A stretch of 31,692 bases of DNA from DATKXU01 sp035528905 (GCA_035528905.1 DATKXU010000098.1:1-31692), one strand, 5' to 3'. Shown: positions 1-8,106, numbered from the stretch's first letter. The notes: generated by a model from the letters alone, not told the origin. Translations and numbers: made by a program.

Positions 1-38
1 GGAAGGACGTTTCTCCCTCAGTCTTGAATAGCTTCATC

Positions 39-99
39 GGGTACGCTGCTCCTTTCTTGTTTGTTTGCTTAACAAAACATTAGGAGCTCGTACCCTTTT
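39..99 (+). terminator. Long imperfect hairpin followed by a T tract
   Basis: GGGTACG at 39-45 pairs with CGTACCC at 89-95, and GCTCCT at 48-53 pairs with AGGAGC at 82-87. A small internal bulge separates the two stem parts, and TTTT follows at 96-99. The loop is AT-rich and may form a weak inner stem (TTGTT with AACAA). It lies before the probable trpF promoter, so it best fits the terminator of a gene left of the window. A structured leader is the alternative. Confidence 0.4.
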
Positions 100-156
100 C
101 TACTCCTTCCCCGATTTTACACACAAGACGGTACACTACCGGATTCTCCGCACCGG

Positions 157-185
157 TTGACTACACCAGCCGCCGATGTTAGAAT
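157..185 (+). promoter_or_regulatory. Sigma70-type promoter of the trpF-like gene
   Basis: TTGACT at 157-162 and TAGAAT at 180-185 are separated by 17 nt. Both hexamers differ from consensus at one position. Transcription would begin near 192, about 50 nt before the ATG at 244. This argues against the in-frame TTG at 157 being the start codon, because that TTG is part of the -35 element. Confidence 0.6.
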
Positions 186-243
186 ATCCACAGTCAAACA
201 GCAGTTCCCATCAGCGCTTGACCGAAAGGAGCCTCTACAGGAA

Positions 244-963
244 ATGCCGCACAATTCTCCTGCCGACTCGTATCGGCTGGAGGCGGTCAAGATTTGCGGG
301 ACGACCAGCTTGGCAGACCGCGATCTGGCCGCCGACGCGGGCGCGGACTATTTCGGCGCCCTGGTGGATGTAGGATATTCGCCGCGATCCCTCACTCTCG
401 AAAACGCAAAGCAGCTGTTCGAAGCGCCTCCTATCCCCGGCGTCGTGCTGCTCTTCAACGCCGGTGAAAGCCGCGTCCGAGCGGTGGTCGAGCAGCTCAA
501 TCCCTTCGCTGTGCAGCTCCTCGGCCACGAGCCGCCTGAATTCGTGGCTTCACTTAAGAGCATCCTTCAGTGCGAGGTATGGAAATCGCTCCACGTCCCG
601 CCGAGAGCACGCGGCGAGATTGACGTCGAGGCGATGAAGACACTCGCCGAGGAATACGAGGACTCCGGCGCAGATGCGCTGTTTTTCACGACGGTTGACA
701 CTACCGGCGCGAGCGCGAAGTTCAGCGGCACCGGAATGGTGGGCGACTGGACCGTGATACGCGCCCTGGCAAGGGACAGGGTTGTACCCGGCTTTCTCGC
801 AGGCGGATTGAACCCGGACAACGTCGTATCCGCCCTCCAAGCGGTGAAGCCCGGCGGCATTGACGTGTGCACCGGCGTCGAGAGCTCGCCCGGAAAGAAG
901 GACCCGGCAAAGCTCGCAAGGCTCTTCGAGGCCGTCGCGCCCCTGCGCGGCGGCGATGCATAG
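244..963 (+). CDS. trpF: Phosphoribosylanthranilate isomerase-like (TrpF family) protein
   Basis: A 239-residue TIM-barrel protein of the TrpF family, whose members isomerise N-(5-phosphoribosyl)anthranilate in tryptophan synthesis. Visible motifs in order are VKICGTT near the N-terminus with the catalytic Cys, a SPR motif, VQLLGHE, VDTTG with the catalytic Asp, the SGTG phosphate loop, FLAGGLNPDNV and DVCTGVESSPGKKD. The VQLHGDE motif of typical TrpF reads VQLLGHE here. The ATG at 244 is chosen because AGGAG lies at 227-231 and a promoter covers the upstream TTG. No other trp gene is nearby, so it may be a stand-alone tryptophan enzyme or a TrpF paralogue with a changed substrate. Family membership is firm and the exact reaction is inferred. 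Confidence 0.8.
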   Translation: MPHNSPADSYRLEAVKICGTTSLADRDLAADAGADYFGALVDVGYSPRSLTLENAKQLFEAPPIPGVVLLFNAGESRVRAVVEQLNPFAVQLLGHEPPEFVASLKSILQCEVWKSLHVPPRARGEIDVEAMKTLAEEYEDSGADALFFTTVDTTGASAKFSGTGMVGDWTVIRALARDRVVPGFLAGGLNPDNVVSALQAVKPGGIDVCTGVESSPGKKDPAKLARLFEAVAPLRGGDA

Positions 964-967
964 GAGA

Positions 968-1001
968 GGACTGCAATCCTCCGGCGGACGGGCTTGCAGC
1001 C
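968..1001. repeat. Intergenic stem-loop between trpF and the DUF4870-type gene
   Basis: GGACTGCAATCC at 968-979 and GGGCTTGCAGCC at 990-1001 form an imperfect inverted repeat, and TCC/GGA form a short inner stem. No T tract follows. It looks like an extragenic palindrome or an mRNA-processing stem more than a terminator. Confidence 0.4.
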
Positions 1002-1030
1002 GTCGGTTGCCTCGGAGATGGAGTGGGGCA

Positions 1031-1435
1031 ATGGACGATTACGGCAAATCCAGCATCGGATTCGAGGAAGGCACAGTCGCAGCCGCGTCGTACTTCTGCT
1101 TCCTTGGGCTGCTGATTCTCATCATCGAGCGGCGCAGCAACTTCGTTCGGTTCCATGCAATTCAGTCAACGCTGGGGTTCGGGCTGCTGGGCATCCTCTG
1201 GCTGTGTGTCAAGTGTGCGGGCCTGAGCTCCCTGGCATGGCTCCCGGGCCTCTTAGCGCTCGCCTTTGCTCTTCACATGATGTACAAGGCATACCACGGC
1301 GAGGAATACAAGTTCCCGCTGATCGGCAAGCTCGCCTTCAGCGCCGTGTACGACACGAGCCCCGAGCCGGCCGATTCGCCCCCGGCCTCCGGAAATGCGG
1401 ACGAATCTACTGCCGCTGACGACTCCCGGGATTGA
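1031..1435 (+). CDS. Small DUF4870-type membrane protein
   Basis: A 134-residue protein with about three hydrophobic segments: near residues 16-35, 45-62 and 65-82. It has the arrangement seen in DUF4870/Tic20-like proteins: an N-terminal helix, the ERRSNFVRFHAIQS segment between the first two helices, and a charged low-complexity tail rich in D, E, S and P. The FVRFHA-type motif is characteristic of that family. The longer in-frame extension to 860 overlaps trpF and is rejected. The ATG at 1031 has a G-rich Shine-Dalgarno stretch upstream (GGAG near 1015). The molecular function of the family is not established. It sits 67 nt after trpF, probably in the same transcript. Confidence 0.7.
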   Translation: MDDYGKSSIGFEEGTVAAASYFCFLGLLILIIERRSNFVRFHAIQSTLGFGLLGILWLCVKCAGLSSLAWLPGLLALAFALHMMYKAYHGEEYKFPLIGKLAFSAVYDTSPEPADSPPASGNADESTAADDSRD

Positions 1436-1460
1436 CATAGCCTCCTCACCGTGCTATCCT
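1432..1460 (+). promoter_or_regulatory. Promoter of the DUF1080 gene
   Basis: A perfect TTGACA at 1432-1437, a 17-nt spacer and TATCCT at 1455-1460 (4 of 6). The -35 overlaps the stop codon of the preceding gene. Transcription would start near 1467, leaving a leader of about 85 nt with a small CCAGG/CCTGG hairpin before the ATG at 1551. Confidence 0.55.
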
Positions 1461-1550
1461 TCAACTTACCTGGCGGGCGTCCGGGGACCAGGTTGGCCCT
1501 GGCGGCGTCCGCCTCGCCGAACCGTAAGCCGGAAGGAGCGGAATCGCACT

Positions 1551-2111
1551 ATGAAACGCCTTATCCTCCTCGCAGCCGTCTGTGCAATCGCCGTCGGCCC
1601 CGCCTTGGCGGGGAACGAGCCTCCGCCCTGGTTCACGCCCCTTTTCAACGGAAAGGACCTCACGGGCTGGAAGCACGACGCCGAGGTCGAGAAGCACTGG
1701 ACGGTCGTGGACGGCGCGCTGACCTACGACGGCAAGGGGACCAATCTGCGCACGGCGAAGAAGTACAGCAACTTCATCCTCACCCTTCGCTGGAAGGTTG
1801 AGACGGACGCCGACAGCGGCATCTACCTGCGCGGCAAGCCCCAGGTCAACATCCTCGGGACCCGCTCGGGCGAGCTCCACGAGGACGGCGTTATGGTCAA
1901 GAAGTCGGCGGTCAGACCTCTCGGCGAGTGGAACCACTTCGTCATCATCATGCGGGGTCGTAAGGTCACAGTCATCCTGAACGGCGTCCAGGTGGTTGAC
2001 CGGGCGACGATGAACAGCATCGGCGGCATGCCGCCGGAAGGCCCGCTCGAGCTCCAGCACCACGGCGCCCAGCTCTGGTTCAAGGACATCTACATCCGCG
2101 AGCTTCCATAG
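1551..2111 (+). CDS. Secreted DUF1080 (3-keto-disaccharide hydrolase-type) protein
   Basis: A 186-residue protein with a clear Sec signal peptide (MKRLILLAAVCAIAVGPALA, cleavage before GNEPP). One jelly-roll domain of the DUF1080 family (Pfam PF06439) follows. Family marks are FNGKDLTGW near residue 32, a D-SGIYLRG motif, GEWNHF and the closing strand LWFKDIYIREL. Some family members hydrolyse 3-keto-glycosides and others may only bind sugars, so the substrate is unknown. GGAAGGAG at 1531-1538 supports the ATG at 1551. The longer frame back to 1395 overlaps the upstream gene and the promoter. It is likely periplasmic or extracytoplasmic. Confidence 0.85.
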   Translation: MKRLILLAAVCAIAVGPALAGNEPPPWFTPLFNGKDLTGWKHDAEVEKHWTVVDGALTYDGKGTNLRTAKKYSNFILTLRWKVETDADSGIYLRGKPQVNILGTRSGELHEDGVMVKKSAVRPLGEWNHFVIIMRGRKVTVILNGVQVVDRATMNSIGGMPPEGPLELQHHGAQLWFKDIYIRELP

Positions 2112-2182
2112 CCGCACACGTCCCGTGCCGAGAGGGAAGCGCAGCGCCCCGCCGGAAGTCGCCTCTTGCATCGGAGGAGAGC

Positions 2183-3490
2183 ATGACGTACGAGTCGGAC
2201 GTATACAAGCGTGTACATTCCGAAATAGGCAAGATAAAGATCGTTGACACGCACGAGCACCTTTCTTATCCTCACGAGCTTGCCGCAATGGGCAGGATAG
2301 ACTTCGGGCGATTGTTCCTCCATTATGCGAGCTGTGACCTGCGCTCCGCCGGGCTGCCCGCGGACGACCTGGCGCAAGTCCAAGACATGAACTCCAAGTG
2401 GACGGTCAGGGAGAAGTGGCAGGCGATCAAGCCGTGGTACGAGAGAACGTGGAACACCGCGTACTGTGAGTGCCTGCGCGTCGCAATGCGCGACCTGTAT
2501 GGGATCGAGGACCTGGCAGACGACACCGTCGAGGCGCTCAGCGAGAAGATGGACGGCGTGCCGCGCGAGACCTGGACGAGAACGGTATTGGACAAGGCGG
2601 GGATCGAGATCGCCCTGGAGCAGAACCTAACGAGCGAGCTTGTGTACGCCCGAAGGCGCTACCCGGACCTATTCCTCTACGACATGACGGACTTCTTCAG
2701 CAGATTCGACATCGGCGCCCTGTCGCGAGACACCGCGATTGACATCTACGATCTGCGCGATTACCTCAGGGTGATAGACTGGTATTTCGACAAGTTTGCA
2801 GACGAGGCATCGGCGTTCAAGATTCCCCGGGCGTATGACCGGCCGCTCTTCTTCGACGACGTGATTACCTCAGACGCCGAGAGGGTGTTCAACGATTTGC
2901 TCAAGCCCAATAACCAGCCGGCGAAGAAGGACATCCAGGCGCTGGAGGACTTCATCATCCACTACTGCGTGCGGAAGGCGGGGGAGCACAACCTGCCCGT
3001 GAAGTTCCACACCGGAATCCAGGAAGGCAGCGGCAACGACATAAGGAACAGCCGCGCGGCCCTTCTTATCAACCTTTTCATGAAGTACCCTAAGACGAAG
3101 TTCGATATCTACCACATCTCCTGGCCGTACACCGAGGAGCTGATCAATATCTGCAAGAACTTCCCGAACGTGTACATAGACTTCGCCTGGGCCTGGATAT
3201 TCAATCCTCCGGCAAGCCGCCGGTTCCTCGCCGACATGCTGGAGACCGTGCCGTTGAACAAGATCCACGGCTTTGGCGGCGACTATGTATTCGTGGAGGG
3301 AACGTACGGGCACTCGGTGATCGCCCGCCGCGAGATCGCTCGCGTGCTGGCCGACAAGGTGGAGGAAGGCAGGTTCTCCGAGGAGTACGCCCTGAGGGCC
3401 GCCGAGCTGCTGCTGCGCGAGAACGCACTGGAGAATTTCCGCATCGAGGAAAAGCGCCGGCTCTATGCCGAGCGTGCGAAGCAGGAGTAA
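2183..3490 (+). CDS. Amidohydrolase-superfamily (amidohydrolase_2-like) metal-dependent hydrolase
   Basis: A 435-residue cytoplasmic TIM-barrel protein without a signal peptide. DTHEH at 22-26 is the strand-1 metal site. FKIPRAYDRPL around 212-222 sits where FluG-like amidohydrolases have their strand-4 Lys motif. KFHTG (His276), YHISWP (His311) and FGGDY (Asp367) supply the remaining metal ligands and catalytic Asp. The set is complete, so an active hydrolase, decarboxylase or isomerase is likely. The substrate cannot be told from sequence. GGAGGA lies 6-7 nt before the ATG. It follows the DUF1080 gene by 71 nt and could share its transcript, which would fit carbohydrate or aromatic catabolism, but that is inference. 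Confidence 0.8.
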   Translation: MTYESDVYKRVHSEIGKIKIVDTHEHLSYPHELAAMGRIDFGRLFLHYASCDLRSAGLPADDLAQVQDMNSKWTVREKWQAIKPWYERTWNTAYCECLRVAMRDLYGIEDLADDTVEALSEKMDGVPRETWTRTVLDKAGIEIALEQNLTSELVYARRRYPDLFLYDMTDFFSRFDIGALSRDTAIDIYDLRDYLRVIDWYFDKFADEASAFKIPRAYDRPLFFDDVITSDAERVFNDLLKPNNQPAKKDIQALEDFIIHYCVRKAGEHNLPVKFHTGIQEGSGNDIRNSRAALLINLFMKYPKTKFDIYHISWPYTEELINICKNFPNVYIDFAWAWIFNPPASRRFLADMLETVPLNKIHGFGGDYVFVEGTYGHSVIARREIARVLADKVEEGRFSEEYALRAAELLLRENALENFRIEEKRRLYAERAKQE

Positions 3491-3527
3491 CAACGAGGCG
3501 TGCCGCCGCTCTCCCTGATCTTGGCCG

Positions 3528-4460
3528 TCAATCCTGAACCAGCCCATCGTCGGGCGCTTCAGGGCGGAGTTTGCCAACCAGCGAGCGCGCGATCGCAACC
3601 GCCTCCGAATAGGCGCGCCTGAACGCCTGCCGGATTTCCTGGCGCGTCATGCGGCGCCCTGTCGAGTAATAGAATATCAGCCCCTCGCCCATGACCGCCG
3701 TCCCAGCATACGCCACCGCGCCTTTCGGCACCAGTCCCGCGCCGAAGGGCAACTTCGATACCAGGTTCCTCGCCAGCGAGCGCCATCCGAAAGCCGCTCC
3801 GACGATGGACGATATCTCCCTCCACTGCGCGAGGTATCCAACGTCCGCACCGTAGGCCGCACCGATCGCGAAGAGCATCCGAATCTGATTGGCGGTGAGG
3901 AACACTATGTCGCCCGCGGCCTCCGCCGCCCCGATGAGCGGCTGGAGCACGCTCGGCACGACGTTTCCGAGCGCGGTGGCGATCACGAAGATGGCATTCT
4001 CGCGCGAGACTTCGCGGACAATCTGGCGGGCAGCCTCGGTTCGAAAAGCAGGCAGGTGCCTGGCAAGCGACAGCCTTAGCTCCTTCCCTCGCCGCCCGGT
4101 AAGGATCACCGCCAGTGACCGCTCCGGCCTCTCGGACTCAAAAGAGAACAGATCGCGCTCCAGGCCGTCGGCCGCCCCTTCCGCAGCCAGAATGAAGTCG
4201 GCCTTTTCGAGTGCCCCACGCTCCGCACGACCCAACGGCTGGATATACGCGCCGAGCACCTGGTCCGCACGAGCCACGCCGTGCTGCGGAGGCGATGGGC
4301 CGAGCAGGAATTCCCTCATGGCCGCAGCTGCCTCATCGCTTGTCGCGACCAGAGCGAGCATGAAGGGCCGTCGGGATTCCCTGGCCGCCCTGCCGGGATT
4401 GAGCTGCCTGACCGCCCTCCATATTTGCCTTAATGCACCGGGCTGACTATCTCTTGCCAT
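3528..4460 (-). CDS. DUF697-domain membrane protein with a degenerate GTPase-like N-terminus
   Basis: A 310-residue protein from the ATG at 4460. The C-terminal half is a DUF697 region: SRENAIFVIATALGNVVP, a helix containing AAGDIVFLTANQIRMLFAIG, and two further hydrophobic helices (LPFGAGLVPKGAVAYAGTAV and GEGLIFYYSTGRR). DUF697 normally follows an Era/MnmE-like GTPase domain. Here the N-terminal ~140 residues have GTPase-like spacing (ADFILAAEGAAD, SLAVILTGRR) but no P-loop GxxxxGKS/T. A GTG start at 4541 is possible but lacks a ribosome site and would overlap the promoter of the divergent gene. Function unknown. Confidence 0.7.
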   Translation of the reverse strand: MARDSQPGALRQIWRAVRQLNPGRAARESRRPFMLALVATSDEAAAAMREFLLGPSPPQHGVARADQVLGAYIQPLGRAERGALEKADFILAAEGAADGLERDLFSFESERPERSLAVILTGRRGKELRLSLARHLPAFRTEAARQIVREVSRENAIFVIATALGNVVPSVLQPLIGAAEAAGDIVFLTANQIRMLFAIGAAYGADVGYLAQWREISSIVGAAFGWRSLARNLVSKLPFGAGLVPKGAVAYAGTAVMGEGLIFYYSTGRRMTRQEIRQAFRRAYSEAVAIARSLVGKLRPEAPDDGLVQD

Positions 4461-4536
4461 CTCGTTATCCCGGTTCGCCGACGGCGCGCGCCATTCCTGC
4501 CGCGCCTGGGACAGCAGGCGAGATACGGCGGACGGA

Positions 4537-4563
4537 TTCACTGCGAGCGAAATGTGCTACAAT
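4537..4563 (+). promoter_or_regulatory. Possible promoter of the GHL10-rsmG unit
   Basis: TACAAT at 4558-4563 is a good -10 match. TTCACT at 4537-4542 matches 4 of 6 for a -35, but the spacer is only 15 nt. Transcription would start near 4570, 20 nt before the ATG, leaving room for the GAGGAG ribosome site. Confidence 0.35.
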
Positions 4564-4589
4564 AGGAAAACTGTGCGAGCGAGGAGTTC

Positions 4590-5753
4590 ATGAAGTTCCG
4601 ATCATCTATTCTGGCCCTGATAGGCGTTCTCGTAGCTGCGGGATGCGCGCGGGCCGCCGAGCACGAGTTCCGGGCCGTATGGGTGCACACTTGGAGGCCG
4701 GGGCTGCTCAGCCCGGCGGAGATTCAGGAGACCGTCCGCTGGGCCAGGGATACCAACATGAATGCGCTCATCGTCCAGGCCCGGCGCGTCGGAGACGCGT
4801 ACTACAACTCCGCCTACGAGCCTCGATCATCCAGTATCCAGGCGGGGCCCGACTTCGATCCGCTGGACTGCGCGATAAAGCAGTGCCGCGCGAACGGGCT
4901 CGAAGTCCATGCATGGTTCAACGTCTACCGCGTCTGGACCTCGAACACCAATCCGCCGGCCGGCCACGTCGTGAATCTGCATCCCGAATGGCTGAGCAAG
5001 GAGGCCAACGGGAACACTGGTTCCAAAGACGGCAAGTTCCTCGATCCCGGCGTGCCGGAAGTGCGGCGCTACCTGGTGAAGCTGATCGCCGACCTGGTGA
5101 GCAAATATGACATTGACGGGCTGACGCTCGACTTCGTGCGCTATCCGGGCAAGAACTGGGGGTACAATGAGCTAGCCGTCGCCAGGTTCAACACCCTATA
5201 TGGCCGTACGGGGAATCCTCCTGCCGACGATCCGCTCTGGTGCAGATGGAGACGGGAGCAGGTTACGGAGACCGTCCGCGCGATCCGGCGGGAGGTCAAC
5301 CGCCTGAAGCCCGGCCTGAAGCTCTCCGCCGCAACGGTGTCCTGGGGCCCTTGCCCGTCGGACTTCAGCAGGACCGACGCCTACGCCGGGCTTTTCCAGG
5401 ACTGGCGGCTGTGGATGGAGCAGGGCCTTCTCGACGCAAATATGCCCATGAACTACAAAGACCCCTCAGCCCCCAAACACAACCAGTATTTTGCTGATTG
5501 GCTGGCGGGAGCGAGGAAATGGTCCTGCGGGCGTCACGTGTACTGCGGGTTGATGGTCTTTAACAGCAATGTTTCGGGCGTAGCAGCCCAAGTAAAGGCC
5601 GCACGCGAGAAAGGCCTGGACGGGATAGTGGGATTCGCGTTCAGCCAGGCGGACTGCAAGTCAGAGCTGTCGTCCAAGCTGAGGTCCACGGTATTCTCCA
5701 AGCGCGTCCGGGTTCCGCCGATGCGCTGGAAGGCAGGGCCGAAGCGGGGGTGA
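4590..5753 (+). CDS. Secreted GHL10-type (DUF187 family) glycoside hydrolase-like protein
   Basis: A 387-residue exported protein. The signal sequence MKFRSSILALIGVLVAAGC could be a lipoprotein signal (VAAGC, not an ideal lipobox) or be cleaved by signal peptidase I after ARA. The rest is a GHL10/DUF187 TIM barrel (Pfam PF02638): FRAVWVHTWRPG, NMNALIVQAR, GLEVHAWFNVYRVW, NLHPEWL, LDPGVPEVRRYL, YDIDGLTLDFVRYPG and a late ANMPMNY. The family is glycoside-hydrolase-like and attacks or binds envelope or extracellular polysaccharide, with substrates mostly undefined. GAGGAG precedes the ATG. rsmG follows after 3 nt. Confidence 0.85.
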   Translation: MKFRSSILALIGVLVAAGCARAAEHEFRAVWVHTWRPGLLSPAEIQETVRWARDTNMNALIVQARRVGDAYYNSAYEPRSSSIQAGPDFDPLDCAIKQCRANGLEVHAWFNVYRVWTSNTNPPAGHVVNLHPEWLSKEANGNTGSKDGKFLDPGVPEVRRYLVKLIADLVSKYDIDGLTLDFVRYPGKNWGYNELAVARFNTLYGRTGNPPADDPLWCRWRREQVTETVRAIRREVNRLKPGLKLSAATVSWGPCPSDFSRTDAYAGLFQDWRLWMEQGLLDANMPMNYKDPSAPKHNQYFADWLAGARKWSCGRHVYCGLMVFNSNVSGVAAQVKAAREKGLDGIVGFAFSQADCKSELSSKLRSTVFSKRVRVPPMRWKAGPKRG

Positions 5754-5756
5754 CAG

Positions 5757-6479
5757 ATGGCAGGTTCGGCACGGGAGATTCTATTATCAGGGGCTGCAGA
5801 GCTGGGCGTTCCGCTGGACGACTGCCAGCTCGATGCGCTTGACGCCTTCACCGCCCTGCTGCTCGAGTGGAACGCGAGGTTCAACCTCACGCGCGTCACA
5901 GACCCAAGCGAGATAGCGGTCAAGCACTACCTGGATTCGCTCAGCCTGCTCCCGCTCGTGGAAGTGAAGCCCGGCTCGGCGGTGATTGACATCGGCGCCG
6001 GCGCTGGATTTCCGGGGATTCCCCTCAAGATCGCACGCCCGGACCTGAAGATGACGATGCTGGATTCCGTCCGCAAGAAGCTGACGTTCCTTGAAGCCAT
6101 TGTACGGGAGCTGCGCCTCGCCGACGTAAAGTTGATACACGGCCGCGCCGAGGACTTCGCCAGGGGGAAATCCCACCGAGAGCGGTTCGATCTCGCCGTC
6201 TCCCGCGCCGTGGCCGGATTGAACGTGCTGGCCGAGCTGTGCATGCCGTTCTGCCGACTCGGAGGGAGCTTCGCGGCCTACAAGGGGCCGGACCCGGATG
6301 AGGAGATCAACGAAGCTGCAAAGGCGATAAGCGCCCTCGGCGGCGAAGTCGAGGCTGTGCACAGATTCGTCCTGCCGCACAGCGACTCGCATCGCACGCT
6401 CGTGGTAATCCGGAAATTGCGGCGGACTCCAGCCTCTTATCCCAGGAAAGCGGGCGTTCCAGAGCGAAACCCGCTGTAA
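5757..6479 (+). CDS. rsmG: 16S rRNA (guanine-527-N7)-methyltransferase RsmG
   Basis: A 240-residue class I SAM-dependent methyltransferase that adds the N7 methyl group to G527 of 16S rRNA. Family marks are WNARFNLTRVTDPSEIAVKHYLDSL near residues 38-62, the SAM motif VIDIGAGAGFPGIPLKI near 75-91, LDSVRKKLTFL, then SRAVAGLNVLAEL and the YKGP motif. Length is normal. It starts 3 nt after the stop of the glycoside hydrolase gene, so the two are translationally coupled. The last ~20 residues are poorly conserved. The gene is often found near chromosome origins, which fits recF 3 kb further on. Confidence 0.95.
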   Translation: MAGSAREILLSGAAELGVPLDDCQLDALDAFTALLLEWNARFNLTRVTDPSEIAVKHYLDSLSLLPLVEVKPGSAVIDIGAGAGFPGIPLKIARPDLKMTMLDSVRKKLTFLEAIVRELRLADVKLIHGRAEDFARGKSHRERFDLAVSRAVAGLNVLAELCMPFCRLGGSFAAYKGPDPDEEINEAAKAISALGGEVEAVHRFVLPHSDSHRTLVVIRKLRRTPASYPRKAGVPERNPL

Positions 6480-6534
6480 GGGGAACTTGCTACGGGGCTG
6501 CACGGGACAACACGCGGCCACCGGGGCCAATCAA

Positions 6535-7905
6535 ATGCGCGACCGAGATTTTGACGAAGCAGTTGACTACATGAACAGCCTTACAGCACTGGGCTGGAAG
6601 TCGGGCCTGGAGAGGTTCTCCGCCCTCTGCGAGCGGCTGGGCAACCCGCAGGAGAAGCTGCGCGCCGTCCACATAGGCGGCACAAACGGCAAGGGATCCA
6701 CAACCGCGATGGTGTCGAGCGTTCTGGAATCCGCCGGCTATAAGGTCGGGACGTACTACTCCCCCTATGTCTACAACCTCAGGGAACGTGTGCAGCTCGA
6801 CGGCCGCATGATCGGCGAGGCCGACTTCGCCCGCCTGGTCAACATCATACGGCCGCATGCCGCCGCGCTCGGCGAGACAGAGCTGACACACCCCACCGAG
6901 TTCGAGGTCAAGACCGCGCTCGGCTTTCTCTATTTTGTCGAGCAGAATGCCGATTTCGCGGTGCTGGAGGTCGGCGCGGGCGGGCGCTTCGACGCCACCA
7001 ACGTCGTGACCCCCCTCGTGAGTGTGATCACAAACGTCTCGATGGATCACATGGATAAGCTGGGGAACACGATCGCCGAGATAGCCGCAGAGAAAGCCGG
7101 CATCATCAAGCAGAACGGCCATCTGGTTACGGCAGCCGCGGAGCCGGACGCCCTCGCCGTGATTCGCCGCACATGCGAGGAATGCAACTCCCTCCTGTGG
7201 CACGTGCATCCGGTGGAGGAACCGAATGCCTGTTTCGCCATTGGCCCGATTCCCAGCACCCTCACGCCAGCGCTCTCCCGTAGCGAGCCGGCGACACTGA
7301 CAGTCCGGGGGATGAATTCCACGTATTCGGGGCTTAAGCTCGGCATGAGGGGCGAATTCCAGCTAGTCAACGCCGCGACGGCGGTAGGCGCCATCGAGGC
7401 CCTTCAGAACAAGGGAGTTGATGTCCCGGAGTCCGCCATCCGAACCGGCCTTGAGGGCGCGTATCTCCCCGGCAGGCTCGAGGTTCTGCAGACGGCCCCG
7501 ACCCTGCTGATAGACGGAGCGCATAACCTGGACGGCGCGCGGAACCTCGCTCGCGCGCTGAGGACGTGCTTCACGTACGACAAGCTTATATTCGTCATGG
7601 GCATGGTCAGCGGGCACTCCGTCGCCGACGCCGTCGGAACCCTCGCGCCGCTGGCGGACAGATTCTATGCAACCGCGGCCGACAGTCCCAGGGCCGTACC
7701 CGCCGCCTCCGTAGCCGACGTGGCGAGGACGCGCTGCGCTAAAGTCCTGGAGGTCGAGCCCGTCCGGGAAGCCGTGCGCCAGGCCCTCGAGGCCGCCGGC
7801 GAGGATGACCTCGTGTGCGTGACCGGCTCCTTCTACACGATCAGCGAGGTTCCCCGCTCGCCAGTGGGATCCCTCCGCGTTGCTCGGTCTAGAGCCTCGC
7901 CGTAG
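6535..7905 (+). CDS. folC: Bifunctional folylpolyglutamate synthase / dihydrofolate synthase
   Basis: A 456-residue Mur-ligase-fold ATP-dependent enzyme that adds glutamate to dihydropteroate and folates. The P-loop is HIGGTNGKGST, preceded by GNPQEKLRAV. YYSPYVYNLRERVQLDG is the folate-site segment, followed by EVGAGGRFDATNVV, SMDHMDKLGNTIAEIAAEKAGIIK and, in the C-terminal domain, LIDGAHNLDGARNLARAL. ATG 6535 is preferred over an upstream in-frame start at 6487 because homology begins just after it. An unusual segment, STLTPALSRSEP (7255-7290), lies in the linker and resembles a translated intergenic repeat. It follows rsmG by 55 nt. Confidence 0.93.
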   Translation: MRDRDFDEAVDYMNSLTALGWKSGLERFSALCERLGNPQEKLRAVHIGGTNGKGSTTAMVSSVLESAGYKVGTYYSPYVYNLRERVQLDGRMIGEADFARLVNIIRPHAAALGETELTHPTEFEVKTALGFLYFVEQNADFAVLEVGAGGRFDATNVVTPLVSVITNVSMDHMDKLGNTIAEIAAEKAGIIKQNGHLVTAAAEPDALAVIRRTCEECNSLLWHVHPVEEPNACFAIGPIPSTLTPALSRSEPATLTVRGMNSTYSGLKLGMRGEFQLVNAATAVGAIEALQNKGVDVPESAIRTGLEGAYLPGRLEVLQTAPTLLIDGAHNLDGARNLARALRTCFTYDKLIFVMGMVSGHSVADAVGTLAPLADRFYATAADSPRAVPAASVADVARTRCAKVLEVEPVREAVRQALEAAGEDDLVCVTGSFYTISEVPRSPVGSLRVARSRASP

Positions 7906-7975
7906 GACGGTCCAAGAGGTGAACTCCGGCGTCGTTTCTGCCGTATAATAATGGTGCGAGAGCACCCGCCGACGT

Positions 7976-8004
7976 TTGACAATAGGGGGTCAAAGTGCTA
8001 TAAT
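7976..8004 (+). promoter_or_regulatory. Perfect consensus sigma70 promoter of the tRNA operon
   Basis: TTGACA at 7976-7981, a 17-nt spacer and TATAAT at 7999-8004 match consensus exactly. Transcription should begin near 8011, 15 nt before the first tRNA. This is the strongest promoter in the window and shows that the housekeeping sigma factor uses standard hexamers. Confidence 0.92.
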
Positions 8005-8025
8005 CACGCTGGAAATGTGCGGCAT

Positions 8026-8101
8026 GCGGGAGTAGCTCAGTTGGTAGAGCGCTAGCCTTCCAAGCTGGATGTCGCGGGTTCGAGCCCCGTCTCCCGCTCC
8101 A
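8026..8101 (+). tRNA. tRNA-Gly (TCC)
   Basis: A full cloverleaf. Acceptor GCGGGAG (8026-8032) pairs with CTCCCGC (8091-8097), the discriminator is T8098 and CCA is encoded at 8099-8101. The D-arm has AGCTCAGTTGGTAGAGC. The anticodon loop reads CTTCCAA with anticodon TCC, and the T-loop has GGTTCGAGCC. Confidence 0.96.
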
Positions 8102-8106
8102 TTCCG

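Noticed and set aside
860..1030. N-terminal extension of the DUF4870-type gene into trpF
   Set aside because: It overlaps trpF by 104 nt, is low-complexity Arg-rich and lacks homology. The ATG at 1031 fits the family start.
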